Numbered from the stretch's first letter, positions 1 to 8,598 are shown. The stretch is DNA of 35,815 nucleotides from Oscillospiraceae bacterium (GCA_020025175.1 JAHHSM010000010.1:1-35815), one strand, 5' to 3'. Made by a program: numbers and translations. Notes: generated by a model not told the origin, from the sequence alone.

Positions 1-613
1 GTATAGTGATATAAAATAACACTGTCTAAAATTTCGTAGCGGTTTACCGTCCCTCTGTTTTGTGGAATTTTTATTACAGTACAATGTGGCTTTTTACCAA
101 TACGCATATCTGTGGCAGGGATTGTTTGTTCTGTCATCTCCCACATGGTTTTCCAGCCCCTTTTATAAAATATGCTTTTATTTCCTCTCCCGGGGATAAA
201 ATGTTTTGCGCTGTGTGATTGTGTTTTAATTTGCCGCCGCTCCCGGGATGCACTTTTTATTTTGACATTATGCTTTATCGCGCTGTATATGTAGTACAGG
301 TATGATAAATTCATGATATTTGGTGGATTTATAACAAATTTATTGTTCACTTTTTATATCATAGCAAATGCGCCATGTAAAATCTATGTAAAATTTAGAA
401 TTCAATGAATCTTTATTTGAATGCACAATAGAATGGCGTATTTTTATTGCATATGCCCAATGAAACAGCGGTTTTTTAAGATGAGGCAATCAATCTTTTT
501 CATAAATTTACAATTGGGGGTGGGTGATCCATATGGGCATCATACAGCAGACTCCGTTTTTATAAAGCCAAAAAGCTGAGACAGCAGTTTACCGGTAATT
601 TTTCAGGCATCAA
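1..613. other. gene-poor stretch, no supported gene
   Basis: No open frame of useful length with a ribosome site is visible on either strand. The stretch is AT-rich. A possible promoter on the plus strand (TTGACA at 262-267, 18-bp spacer, TATATG at 286-291) has no recognisable gene downstream. I see no RNA gene that I can name. Confidence 0.5.
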
Positions 614-650
614 ACAAAAAAACTCCTGATTTCAAAAGAAATCAGGAGTT
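614..650 (-). terminator. intrinsic terminator of the tRNA unit
   Basis: A perfect 13-bp inverted repeat (621-633 with 638-650, loop of 4) is followed on the minus strand by a run of T at 614-620. It lies a few bases after the CCA end of tRNA-fMet and ends the two-tRNA transcript. Confidence 0.85.
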
Positions 651-654
651 TGGT

Positions 655-731
655 TGGTTGCGGTGGCTGGATTTGAACCAACGACCTCCGGGTTATGAGC
701 CCGACGAGCTAACCAACTGCTCTACACCGCG
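655..731 (-). tRNA. initiator tRNA-fMet (CAT)
   Basis: A complete cloverleaf can be folded on the minus strand with anticodon CAT. It has both initiator hallmarks: a C1-A72 mismatch at the end of the acceptor stem and three G:C pairs (GGG/CCC) at the bottom of the anticodon stem. The 3' CCA is encoded at 655-657. It is downstream of tRNA-Leu in the same transcript. Confidence 0.95.
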
Positions 732-740
732 ATATGAAAT

Positions 741-827
741 TGGTGCCGGAGACCGGGATCGAACCGGCACGAGATTGCTCTCATCGGATTTTAAGTCCGA
801 GGCGTCTGCCAATTCCGCCACTCCGAC
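741..827 (-). tRNA. tRNA-Leu (TAA)
   Basis: An 87-nt class II tRNA on the minus strand with anticodon TAA, a long variable arm and an encoded CCA at 741-743. The acceptor stem GTCGGAG/CTCCGGC contains one G:U pair. Nine bases separate it from tRNA-fMet, so the two are probably processed from one precursor. Confidence 0.95.
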
Positions 828-842
828 AGATTCAGCTTGTCT

Positions 843-871
843 ATAATAGCATATATAGACCAATCTGTCAA
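843..871 (-). promoter_or_regulatory. sigma-A type promoter of the tRNA unit
   Basis: On the minus strand a consensus -35 TTGACA (866-871) and a -10 TATTAT (843-848) are 17 bp apart, about 15 bp upstream of the tRNA-Leu 5' end. Confidence 0.8.
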
Positions 872-947
872 CCCTTTATTTTTTATAAATGAAAAAAAGA
901 AATTGAACTGTGGTTAGTATATCATAGTTTTTTGGAAAAAGAAAGCC

Positions 948-984
948 GAAAAAAGTCCGGGATACAATTTTTATGTATCCCGGA
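948..984 (-). terminator. intrinsic terminator after dapA
   Basis: An 11-bp perfect stem (956-966 with 974-984) is followed by a T-run on the minus strand at 948-954, just after the dapA stop codon. Confidence 0.85.
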
Positions 985-992
985 TTGAAAAG

Positions 993-1883
993 TTATTTTA
1001 AAAGCTGAGCTTTTTCCAGTGCGGTACGAATTTTAGCAATGGTTTCCTCCGAAGCGGAAATCAAGGGCAGGCGGCAGTCGCCTGTGTTATAGCCGAGCAG
1101 ATTCATGGCCGCTTTCACAGGAATCGGATTCACATCACAGAAGAGCGCGCTGCACACATCCAGCATTTCCAGCTGCAATGCACAGGATTGGTCAGGTTTA
1201 CCATCAAACCACAGCTGGCAGATATCGTGGGTTTGCTGCGGTGCGACATGGGACAAAACAGAAATGACACCCTTGGCTCCCAAAGAAAGCAGCGGAACGA
1301 TCTGGTCATCATTACCGGAGTAAATGTTTAAGTCATCACCGCACAAAGCTGCAATTTTGGCCACTTGGCTGATATTGCCGCTGGCTTCCTTGATGGCGTT
1401 GATTTTTGGATGGGCAGAAAGGATCTTTGCCGTTTCTGGGGCAATGTTCACACCGGTACGGGAAGGAACATTATACATAATGACAGGCAGGTCAGTTGCA
1501 TCGGCAACGGCAGTATAGCTGGCAACCAGACCGGACTGGCTGGTTTTATTATAGTAAGGGGTAACGATCAAAAGACCATCTGCACCCATGTCCGCAGCTT
1601 CTTTGGACATCATAACGGCGTGGGAGGTATTGTTGGAGCCGGTGCCGGCAATTACGGGAATACGTCCGGCGACACGTTTGATGACATGCGCAATGACATC
1701 CAGATGTTCCTGATCTTCCAGAGTAGAGGCTTCACCCGTGGTGCCGCAGGAAATGATGGCATCCGTATGCTGGATGATCTGATCTTCAATGATACGATCA
1801 ATTTCCTTATAATTGATACTGCCGTCAGGCTTCATAGGGGTGATCATAGCAAGACCGGCACCGGTAAAAATAGGTGTTTTCAT
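993..1883 (-). CDS. dapA: 4-hydroxy-tetrahydrodipicolinate synthase
   Basis: This enzyme condenses pyruvate with aspartate semialdehyde, the first committed step to diaminopimelate and lysine. The 296-residue length is standard for the family. The Schiff-base lysine is in IKEASG (Lys165), the catalytic tyrosine in YNVPSRTG (Tyr137), and the CGTTGE pyruvate-binding loop is at 46-51. The ATG at 1881-1883 has a GGAG ribosome site about 9 bases upstream and a good promoter of its own. It is a single-gene unit, divergent from the hydrogenase-like gene. No lysine riboswitch was recognised in the short leader. Confidence 0.96.
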   Translation of the reverse strand: MKTPIFTGAGLAMITPMKPDGSINYKEIDRIIEDQIIQHTDAIISCGTTGEASTLEDQEHLDVIAHVIKRVAGRIPVIAGTGSNNTSHAVMMSKEAADMGADGLLIVTPYYNKTSQSGLVASYTAVADATDLPVIMYNVPSRTGVNIAPETAKILSAHPKINAIKEASGNISQVAKIAALCGDDLNIYSGNDDQIVPLLSLGAKGVISVLSHVAPQQTHDICQLWFDGKPDQSCALQLEMLDVCSALFCDVNPIPVKAAMNLLGYNTGDCRLPLISASEETIAKIRTALEKAQLLK

Positions 1884-1933
1884 AGTAAAATATCTCCTTT
1901 CGAAGGTGTAATGACACTGTGTATCCTATCAAT

Positions 1934-1962
1934 ATTATCATAACCAGTATAGTTCCTGTAAA
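1934..1962 (-). promoter_or_regulatory. dapA promoter
   Basis: Minus-strand -35 TTTACA (1957-1962), 17-bp spacer and -10 GATAAT (1934-1939), about 50 bp upstream of the dapA start codon. Confidence 0.65.
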
Positions 1963-2064
1963 CTTTAAAAAGAACAAATCCTTTTTTTAAAATAGCATAA
2001 ATCCACCGAAAAAACAATGAAAACATGGATTTTTCACAAAGCTGAAAAACCTTGTACGAAAGGC

Positions 2065-2093
2065 TTGACGAGAGGCGCTTGTATGCATAAGAT
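2065..2093 (+). promoter_or_regulatory. promoter of the hydrogenase/phosphatase operon
   Basis: -35 TTGACG (2065-2070), a 17-bp spacer and -10 TAAGAT (2088-2093), 32 bp before the start codon at 2126. Confidence 0.65.
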
Positions 2094-2125
2094 GAAGATA
2101 AACTGAAAGCTCGGGGGCGTGAGAG

Positions 2126-3871
2126 ATGAAGAAAGAAAGCCTGAATCAGACAAAGGATCAAATTATCGAGAGCAGTCGGGTCAGCTGCCGGGACTGCTAC
2201 CGCTGTATTCGTGTTTGCCCGGTAAAAGCCATTCGTGTTACAAAGGGCCAGACGCATATTGAAGAGGCGCGCTGTATTCACTGTGGTGCATGCGTGCGCG
2301 AATGTTTTATCCATGTGCGCCATACAGCTTCTGATTTTAAGGAGGTACAGCAGTATATCAAGGCGAATCGCTTTTTGGTGGCAAGTATAGACGCGGCATT
2401 CCCTGCGCTGTTCAAAGACTGGAGAAACGGGCGTATCGCTGCGGTTTTGCGAGAGCTTGGCTTTACGGCGGTGCATGAAACCGCGGAATCTGTGCCGCTG
2501 GTGAAGGAAACTGTTCGGTCGATTGCCCATCAGGAGGGCATCTTACCAAACTGTCCGGCGGTCGTGAACTATGTGGAACAATATTTTCCCAAATTGGTGG
2601 ACAGGCTGCTGCCTGTGGCATCACCAATGATCGTCCATGGGCGGATGCTTCGAAAAGAATATGGGAAAAGTGCAATCATCGTGCATATCTGCCCGTGCTC
2701 AGCAAAGGTATATGAGGCGCATCGCCCCGAAAATGCAGGGGCGATTGACTGTGTGATCACCTTTCAGGAACTGCTGGCATGGATTGCCCGTGAAAAGAAA
2801 GATTTGGCAGCATTGGAGGAAGTGCCTTTTGATTGTGCGCGGTCGATAGATGGGGAAGAAGTACAGCAGGCGCGTATGATTTCCATGAAAGGCGGTTTGC
2901 TCCACAGCTGCGGCCATTCCTGGGATCCTTGCGAAACAGAGTCTTACAGTGTCAGCGGTACCCAGGATGTGAAAGATATTCTCACGGAAATGAGCAACGG
3001 AAATGTGTGTGGAATTGTTGAGCCGCTGTTTTGCCACGGCGGCTGCTGCAACGGACCCAACTTTCCCTATCGTGGGGATACCTTTGTTTCCAGACGGGCG
3101 GCGGTGCTCCGTTATGCAAAAACCGCGCCGGCATTGAAAGCACGGAAAGAAATAACGAATATACCGGCATCGGCAGAATACGAAGAACGGCCCTATGTTC
3201 CGAAACGGCAGATTTCAGAATTGGAAATTGCAGCGATTTTAAAAAAGCAAAATGTGTCCGGGCAGCAGTATAACTGCGGCGCATGCGGCTATAAAACCTG
3301 CCGCGAACGTGCGATTGCCATTTTAGAAGGCATGGCTGAGCCGGAAATGTGTTTCCCGTATATGCGGTCGCAGCTGCGCAAGCGTACGGATCGCATTGTG
3401 GAGGCACTGCCCTGCGGTGTTGTAACCTTGGACCGAGAGTTTCGCATTCGCCATATGAACAAAAGCTTTGAAAAAATGTTCATATGCAACGATGCTGTAA
3501 TCGGCAAGCGTATTTCCTACCTGATCAGCGATGAAGGGTTTGATAAGCTGGTCACAGAAGATCTGGATACGTATGAAACGATGCGGAGTAAATATGGAAT
3601 CCGCTATCATGAAGTGGTGTTTCAGATGAAAGATGATAACGAGTATGTGGGTATCTATACGGATATCTCAGGATTGAAGATCGACAGCTATCAGATCGAT
3701 TTGCTCAAACGGCAGATGCTGGAAAATGCCAAGGATTTGCTGCATCAGCAAATTGCCTTTTCTCAGGATTTGGCAACATATATCGGGCGCAATGAGGCAA
3801 AAAGCGAATCGTTGGTTAAGCAGATTGTGGAGTTGCTGGAAAGCACTGATGATAGGAGCGCGGAGACATGA
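2126..3871 (+). CDS. sensory-type [FeFe]-hydrogenase-like protein with ferredoxin, Fe-S and PAS domains
   Basis: This 581-residue protein appears to be a redox or H2 sensor rather than a catabolic hydrogenase. Two 4Fe-4S ferredoxin motifs come first (Cys21/24/27/31 and Cys50/53/56/60). The hydrogenase large-subunit domain spans about 80-330. All four cysteines expected to hold the H-cluster are present: Cys143 (L1), Cys191 (L2), Cys303 and Cys307 (L3, FCHGGC). The cysteine that passes protons in catalytic enzymes, next to the L1 ligand, is Asn142 here. A further Fe-S domain (Cys384/387/392/409, CGACGYKTC) and a PAS domain (about 423-530) follow, with a helical tail. It overlaps the downstream phosphatase by 4 bases (ATGA). 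This layout resembles the group C (probably C3) sensory [FeFe]-hydrogenases. The ligand sensed is inference. Confidence 0.88.
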   Translation: MKKESLNQTKDQIIESSRVSCRDCYRCIRVCPVKAIRVTKGQTHIEEARCIHCGACVRECFIHVRHTASDFKEVQQYIKANRFLVASIDAAFPALFKDWRNGRIAAVLRELGFTAVHETAESVPLVKETVRSIAHQEGILPNCPAVVNYVEQYFPKLVDRLLPVASPMIVHGRMLRKEYGKSAIIVHICPCSAKVYEAHRPENAGAIDCVITFQELLAWIAREKKDLAALEEVPFDCARSIDGEEVQQARMISMKGGLLHSCGHSWDPCETESYSVSGTQDVKDILTEMSNGNVCGIVEPLFCHGGCCNGPNFPYRGDTFVSRRAAVLRYAKTAPALKARKEITNIPASAEYEERPYVPKRQISELEIAAILKKQNVSGQQYNCGACGYKTCRERAIAILEGMAEPEMCFPYMRSQLRKRTDRIVEALPCGVVTLDREFRIRHMNKSFEKMFICNDAVIGKRISYLISDEGFDKLVTEDLDTYETMRSKYGIRYHEVVFQMKDDNEYVGIYTDISGLKIDSYQIDLLKRQMLENAKDLLHQQIAFSQDLATYIGRNEAKSESLVKQIVELLESTDDRSAET

Positions 3872-5028
3872 ACTTCTTAGATCTGATCCTAAAGCAGGTG
3901 AAAAAGGAAGGACAGGATGTCTGCGGCGATTATTTTATCAGTGAGCGTATCCGCGGTGCGCAGATCTACATTTTATGTGATGGCATCGGCTCAGGCGTTT
4001 ATGCCAATGTCTCTGCTATTTACAATGCCAATCGTTTGATGGAAATGATTCGAAATGATGTTTCCCTGCAGGATAGCTGCCGTATTTTGGCAGATTCCAT
4101 GCATCGCGCCAGAACCGAGGAAGTGCCCTTTGCGGCATTCAGTGTATTCCGTGTGCTGCCGGACGGGAATTTTGTGGGCTATTCCTATGAAGCCCCCAGA
4201 CCTCTGATCATTCAGGAGGGACGGGCGAGAGTGATGACGGCACAGCAGTATCAGGTAGGGGAAGAGGTTTTTAACGAATATGCAGGGCTGCTGTTTCGCG
4301 GTGATCAAATTATTCTTTACTCCGATGGTGTAACACAGGCTGGTATGGGAAAAGGCATTCGCTTGGGTATCGGGGAAGAAAAAATTGCACAATACTTTAC
4401 GGCGATGCTGTCGGTGGAAGAGGACCTTGAAAGCCACGAAAGCTGGGAAGCGATCATGGATGATTTGATGGCTTATGTACAAACGCTGTGCGGCGGTGAG
4501 GATGAAGATGATGTGACGGCGGCGGCAATCAACTGCCGTGAGGGGCGCAGCATGGTGATTGCCACGGGTCCGCCTTCGGTCAAGGAAAAGGATGCGGTTA
4601 TGGCAAAACGCTTCGCGGCATTCAAGGGGACAAAGGCGATCTGCGGCTCCTCGACGATCGACATTTTATCGCAGACGCTGGATCTCAAGGTGAACAAAAA
4701 TGTTGCGCCGCCATCATTGCTGTATCCGCCGGAGTATGAGGTGGAGGGGGTGGATTTTGCCTCCGAGGGTGCGATTATGCTGAATCAGACGCTGAATCTT
4801 CTGGAAGATGACCCGTCAGAATTTTACCTGGGTTCTCCGGTTGAAATGCTGTGTACCTATCTCCATGAGCACGATTGCATTACGATTTTGCTGGGTACTG
4901 CCATCAACCGCTCGTATCCGGAGATGATGTTCCGCCAGCTTGGAATGCATCCGCGCTTTGAGGTTGTGGAACTGCTTGCCGAAACACTGGAAAAATTGGG
5001 CAAATGGGTTACGATTGAGCGATATTGA
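3868..5028 (+). CDS. SpoIIE/PP2C-family serine phosphatase, partner of the hydrogenase-like sensor
   Basis: A 386-residue protein with an N-terminal PP2C/SpoIIE phosphatase domain (about 1-225). The metal-binding aspartates sit in CDGIGSG (Asp38), YSDGV (Asp153) and DDVTAAA (Asp215). The C-terminal 160 residues form a second region that I do not recognise. PP2C proteins of this kind dephosphorylate Ser/Thr residues, often on anti-sigma-factor antagonists. Its start overlaps the hydrogenase-like gene, which implies translational coupling and a shared signalling path. The likely sequence is signal to Fe-S/H-cluster/PAS protein to phosphatase. The target is not in this window; no anti-sigma or STAS gene is nearby. 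Confidence 0.88.
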   Translation: MNFLDLILKQVKKEGQDVCGDYFISERIRGAQIYILCDGIGSGVYANVSAIYNANRLMEMIRNDVSLQDSCRILADSMHRARTEEVPFAAFSVFRVLPDGNFVGYSYEAPRPLIIQEGRARVMTAQQYQVGEEVFNEYAGLLFRGDQIILYSDGVTQAGMGKGIRLGIGEEKIAQYFTAMLSVEEDLESHESWEAIMDDLMAYVQTLCGGEDEDDVTAAAINCREGRSMVIATGPPSVKEKDAVMAKRFAAFKGTKAICGSSTIDILSQTLDLKVNKNVAPPSLLYPPEYEVEGVDFASEGAIMLNQTLNLLEDDPSEFYLGSPVEMLCTYLHEHDCITILLGTAINRSYPEMMFRQLGMHPRFEVVELLAETLEKLGKWVTIERY

Positions 5029-5033
5029 GTAAA

Positions 5034-5075
5034 AACCCGACGCATTCACTTGATGTCAATGCGTCGGGTTTTTTA
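5034..5075. terminator. bidirectional terminator between convergent genes
   Basis: A 13-bp perfect stem (5034-5046 with 5058-5070) has a T-run after it on the plus strand and A's before it that give a T-run on the minus strand. It ends both the phosphatase gene and the RluA-type gene. Confidence 0.85.
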
Positions 5076-6005
5076 TATTGTCAGCAGCGTTTCCATATCC
5101 TTTGGGAGAGGAACGGAAAAGGTAAGTTCTTCACCTGAAAGAGGATGGGTAAAGGAAAGCGTTGAGGAATGCAGGGCAGGACGGGCAATCAACTCCGGCT
5201 GTTCCGTCCCGTAGAGGAAATCTCCGGTCAGTGGGCAGCCGATGGCAGCCATGTGTACCCGAATCTGATGGGTGCGGCCTGTTTTCAGGCGCAGCCGCAC
5301 CAGACTGCGGCAGGCGGTGTGTGTGATGAGTTCATAGTCTGTGTGAGCCGGCAAACCGTCGGAGCGGATTTCCTGACGAATGACAGATTCCCCTGAGTGT
5401 GCCAGCGGAAATGTGATGGAGCCGTGGGTGGGCGCAGGAATGCCATCGCAAACGGCGAGATACTCCCGATGAAAGGCGCTGCTGTGCAGCGACTGACGCA
5501 AAAGCTCCTGCCCATAGCTGTGCTTGGCCATGACCATAGCGCCGGAAGTGCCCTTGTCCAAACGATGTACGGGGTGAAAATCCGCAGGAATACCCCTTTT
5601 GTCGTAATAATGCAGCACAAAACCTCCCAAAGTATGCGCCCAATGCCCGATGCCGGGATGCACAGCTACACCGGGCGGCTTATTTACCACGAGCAAATCG
5701 TCATCTTCGTAAAGGATGTCCAGTGCGCCGGGGCAGGGAGGAATCTCACTGCTTCGTGCGCTGTCGCTCAGGCGGATGCGCAAACACTGACCGGCAGCAG
5801 CGCGGGTGCGGGTCGTAGCACGTTTGCCGTCCAGTGCGATTCCGTCATCGAGCCATTTGATACGCTTGATGAGTCCTGCGGACAAACCGAGACTGCGGCG
5901 CAGGAGCATGCCGACTTCCACCTGATCGTGCTCCGGTGGAACGATATAGGAAAGATAACGGACATGATCGGCATAGGGAGCAGAAGTCAAATCAACAATC
6001 GCCAT
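5073..6005 (-). CDS. RluA-family pseudouridine synthase
   Basis: It isomerises uridine to pseudouridine in rRNA or tRNA; the exact site cannot be told from sequence. The signature HRLDKGTSG with the catalytic aspartate is in the middle of the protein, and the C-terminal half has the family motifs RLKTGRTHQIR and DFLYG. An S4-like N-terminal region precedes it. I take ATG at 6005 as the start because it overlaps the CYTH gene by 14 bases, suggesting coupled translation. A GTG at 6041 would add 12 residues but has no ribosome site. It is cotranscribed with the CYTH gene. Confidence 0.9.
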   Translation of the reverse strand: MAIVDLTSAPYADHVRYLSYIVPPEHDQVEVGMLLRRSLGLSAGLIKRIKWLDDGIALDGKRATTRTRAAAGQCLRIRLSDSARSSEIPPCPGALDILYEDDDLLVVNKPPGVAVHPGIGHWAHTLGGFVLHYYDKRGIPADFHPVHRLDKGTSGAMVMAKHSYGQELLRQSLHSSAFHREYLAVCDGIPAPTHGSITFPLAHSGESVIRQEIRSDGLPAHTDYELITHTACRSLVRLRLKTGRTHQIRVHMAAIGCPLTGDFLYGTEQPELIARPALHSSTLSFTHPLSGEELTFSVPLPKDMETLLTI

Positions 6006-6486
6006 GGCGCGTGTTTTCCCAGTAGGATGCCATGCTGACACCCTTTTTCTCAGTCACTTCATCTGAAAGATAGTGGGCAAGACCTGCGCAGGAAGGTGAC
6101 CAGGCGCGCGCATCTTCTTCGCTCTCAAATTCTACTTCGGCATAGAAAAAGGCGGTATCCTGCCCTTCATCTACGGAGTTCACTTCCAATACAAGTCCGT
6201 TTTCAAGGGGATAGTCCCGGCGTTCTTTTTGGATCAGCGGACAGCCGATAAATTTCTCCAATCGGGAAAAAAGCGCTTCATCGATCGGTGTTTCGATCTC
6301 TTCACGGGAAAGGCGGCCCTTTCCTTTAAAACAGAGGATATACTCTGTCTTTCCGCCGTGTTCCGTTTCGCGGCGGATGCGTACGGTGGGGCGTACGGAG
6401 ATATAGCCTTGCTCCATATGATAAATATGCTCCGGGATCAAATTCTCCGGCCAGCCGCAGACGAACCATTTTCGTTCAATTTCCAT
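5992..6486 (-). CDS. CYTH-domain protein (triphosphate tunnel family)
   Basis: A 164-residue protein starting with the EIERKW signature of CYTH proteins, followed by alternating charged residues (RIRRE, CFKGKG, EIETP, ERRDYP, LEVNSV, EVEFESEEDA) that line the beta tunnel. Family members hydrolyse inorganic triphosphate or related triphosphates using a divalent metal. AGGAG lies 7 bases before the ATG. It is the first gene of a two-gene unit with the pseudouridine synthase. The substrate is not known from the sequence. Confidence 0.87.
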   Translation of the reverse strand: MEIERKWFVCGWPENLIPEHIYHMEQGYISVRPTVRIRRETEHGGKTEYILCFKGKGRLSREEIETPIDEALFSRLEKFIGCPLIQKERRDYPLENGLVLEVNSVDEGQDTAFFYAEVEFESEEDARAWSPSCAGLAHYLSDEVTEKKGVSMASYWENTRHGDC

Positions 6487-6554
6487 AATAGTGCTCCTTT
6501 ATATGAAAAATTTTTATGGATGTATTAGTTGTGGTAAAGGGATCTAGCGGAATA

Positions 6555-7532
6555 TTATCCTCCTATGGTGTGCATATACGACTTTGCACCGGGAAGGGGT
6601 GATTCCTGCAAAAAGGAATGGCAGGAGGGCTTATTCCAAATTGTTTGCTGTATCATGCAGGCAAGTGCTGCATCATTTTTTCCGCTGCGCAGAAGTGTGC
6701 GCAGGTCGAGTCCTGCGGAGTGGTGCAGGCAAAGCCTTAAATTGCCCTGCGCTGTCAGGCGGATACGGTTGCACTGGCTGCAAAATCCGTGGGTCATGGG
6801 ACTGATAAAACCGATGCGTCCCTGAAAATTTGGGAATGACACGTATTCGGCAGGACCGCTTCCGTAAGAGTGCGGCAGTGCCGCAGCGCTGCCGTAATAT
6901 GAGGACAGACGCTCATATATTTGTGCCGTTGGCACGCCATGGTATGCCTTTGCGCAGCCAATGGGCATCAATTCGATAAAACGAACATCGAAGGGTGCTG
7001 TTTTGGCAAGAGAAGCGATTTGAACCAGTTCCCCATCGTTGATGCCGGAAAGGGCAACACAGTTTATTTTTATGGGGGCAAAGCCCAGGGAGCGTGCCGT
7101 TTCCAGCCCATCCAGCACGGCGTTGAGGCGGTCATGGCGCGTGATATGCTGGAACTGATCTGCGCACAGCGTATCCAAACTGAATGTGATGCCTTGCAGT
7201 CCTGCGGATTTTAGCTCCTTTGCCATAGATGCAAACAAAGTGCCGTTTGTAGTCAGATCTACCCGTTCTATGCCACGGACGGTATTGATCTGCGCAATGA
7301 GCTTTGGCAGCTCCGGGCGCAGCAGAGGCTCGCCGCCGGTTAAACGGATACGCCGAATGCCGAGGGCAGAGAAAATACGCACAAGGCGGAGAAGCTCTTC
7401 AAAGGTGAGCATGGTTTCGCGGGGGAGCCGGTGGATACCGTGCTCCGGCATGCAGTAAATGCAGCGAAGATTACAGCGATCGGTAACGGAAATGCGAAGG
7501 TATTCTATTTTTCTGCTGTATTGATCCTGCAT
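6555..7532 (-). CDS. moaA: GTP 3',8-cyclase, radical SAM (molybdopterin synthesis)
   Basis: MoaA converts GTP to the 3',8-cyclo intermediate of molybdopterin. The radical SAM motif CNLRCIYC is near the N-terminus and the second Fe-S cluster is held by FCSQCNRIRL and a later Cys (LRLCLH). The protein ends in GG as MoaA proteins do. ATG at 7532 is preferred over the in-frame GTG at 7541, which lacks spacing for a ribosome site. No other molybdenum cofactor gene lies in the window, so partners such as MoaC must be elsewhere if the pathway works. Confidence 0.93.
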   Translation of the reverse strand: MQDQYSRKIEYLRISVTDRCNLRCIYCMPEHGIHRLPRETMLTFEELLRLVRIFSALGIRRIRLTGGEPLLRPELPKLIAQINTVRGIERVDLTTNGTLFASMAKELKSAGLQGITFSLDTLCADQFQHITRHDRLNAVLDGLETARSLGFAPIKINCVALSGINDGELVQIASLAKTAPFDVRFIELMPIGCAKAYHGVPTAQIYERLSSYYGSAAALPHSYGSGPAEYVSFPNFQGRIGFISPMTHGFCSQCNRIRLTAQGNLRLCLHHSAGLDLRTLLRSGKNDAALACMIQQTIWNKPSCHSFLQESPLPGAKSYMHTIGG

Positions 7533-7691
7533 TAGCTGCACGCCCTGCTTTCTGATAGAATTTTTTTTAGTGTATCATATCTTAATCAAGATGCCAAATA
7601 GAACGATCTATGTGAATATGGCTTAAGTGGCAGAGATTTAGTTAAAACGATGCATCATTTTTTGAGATGAAGTTACTCATTTTGGTGTTGT

Positions 7692-7735
7692 ATGAGATAA
7701 AAGGAGGTAATCGCCCCTTTTATCTCATCTTATTT
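7692..7735 (+). terminator. orphan hairpin in the moaA / HD-gene intergenic region
   Basis: A 13-bp perfect inverted repeat (7692-7704 with 7716-7728) is followed by CTTATTTT. It lies between divergent genes with no plus-strand gene before it, so it may be a leader attenuator or end of a small transcript. The loop side of the left arm carries AAGGAGGTAA, a perfect ribosome-site sequence without a start codon at the right distance. Confidence 0.5.
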
Positions 7736-7773
7736 TGTGCTACAATAAATCGAAATATATCAAAAGAGAGTGA

Positions 7774-7914
7774 CAGCGGCAAGCAAGCGGTTCAATACGA
7801 CTTCTGCCTTTGCTGCCGCCGGATACAGTGGGGGTTTTTGCCTGTGAAAGTTTCTGCATGGTGGAAACGGTGCGGCAGGCAATGGACGATATGCACCCTG
7901 CTTTTGAAAAATAG
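7774..7914 (+). pseudogene. possible C-terminal remnant of a lost gene
   Basis: An open frame without a convincing start ends at TAG 7912-7914. Its last 29 codons (from about 7828) look protein-like, with segments VGVFACESFCMVETV and RQAMDDMHPAFEK. No ribosome site precedes it and the frame is closed by TGA at 7771. I do not recognise the family. The other possibility is that it is simply chance coding in a leader. Confidence 0.25.
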
Positions 7915-7949
7915 TATCAATGATTGAGAGAGTAGAGGAAGAGCGAGAG

Positions 7950-8591
7950 ATGGAATATTTGAGCAGTTTGTTGTGTCAGGCGGTGCGGATGGCAGCGCAG
8001 GCCCATGATGGTGCCAGCCGTAAAGGCAGCAGAAGACCGTATATTTTGCATTTGATGGAAACAGTATCCATTGTGGGAACCATGACAGATGATGAAGATA
8101 TTCTGGCGGCAGCGATGCTGCATGATGCACTGGAAGATACCGGGGTTACAGAGGAAGAAATGCGTGAAACAGTGGGCAGCCATGTGACGGATCTTGTTTT
8201 GGCGGTGAGCGAAAATAAACGCAGAGAGCAGGACCCGAGAGAAACCTGGAAAATTCGCAAGCAGGAAAGTGTGGAAAAGCTTTTGGCAGAGTGCCGTTTG
8301 GAAGTGAAGATGATTGTGCTGGGAGACAAGCTTTCCAATATGCGCGCCATCTCACGGGATTACAGCCTGATGGGCGAAAAGCTTTGGCAAAACTTTCATA
8401 ATCAGAATAAGGCAGAGCAGGGATGGTATTATCAGGCCATGACGGATGCCCTTCAGGATTTGAACAATTATCCTGTCTGGCATGAGCTTGCAAATCTCGT
8501 TTGGGAAGTATTCTGGCAGGAACAGGACAGCGATCAGATGCGCTTTGATCTGACACCCCGTGAAGCGCGTGATTTGGATATGCTGAGGTAA
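7950..8591 (+). CDS. HD-domain hydrolase, MESH1/RelA-SpoT hydrolase-like
   Basis: A stand-alone HD protein of 213 residues. The metal-binding residues are seen as HLMETV, HDALEDTG (the HD pair) and the later aspartate in LGDKLSNMR, the arrangement of SpoT-type (p)ppGpp hydrolases and their single-domain relatives. There is no synthetase, TGS or ACT domain. This suggests alarmone or other nucleotide pyrophosphate hydrolysis, but substrate assignment is inference. ATG 7950 has GAGGAAG upstream; the in-frame ATG at 7920 has no ribosome site. The N-terminal segment RKGSRRPYILH fits the usual start of the fold. Confidence 0.82.
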   Translation: MEYLSSLLCQAVRMAAQAHDGASRKGSRRPYILHLMETVSIVGTMTDDEDILAAAMLHDALEDTGVTEEEMRETVGSHVTDLVLAVSENKRREQDPRETWKIRKQESVEKLLAECRLEVKMIVLGDKLSNMRAISRDYSLMGEKLWQNFHNQNKAEQGWYYQAMTDALQDLNNYPVWHELANLVWEVFWQEQDSDQMRFDLTPREARDLDMLR

Positions 8592-8598
8592 AGGGAAA

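Noticed and set aside
655..827. tRNA genes as an attachment site for an integrated element
   Set aside because: No duplicate of a tRNA 3' end, integrase or phage gene is visible in the window.
658..846. 62-codon open frame on the plus strand
   Set aside because: It lies across the two tRNA genes on the opposite strand.
1880..2530. Minus-strand frame of 216 codons divergent from dapA
   Set aside because: It overlaps the promoter and first 400 bases of the hydrogenase-like gene and its translation looks random.
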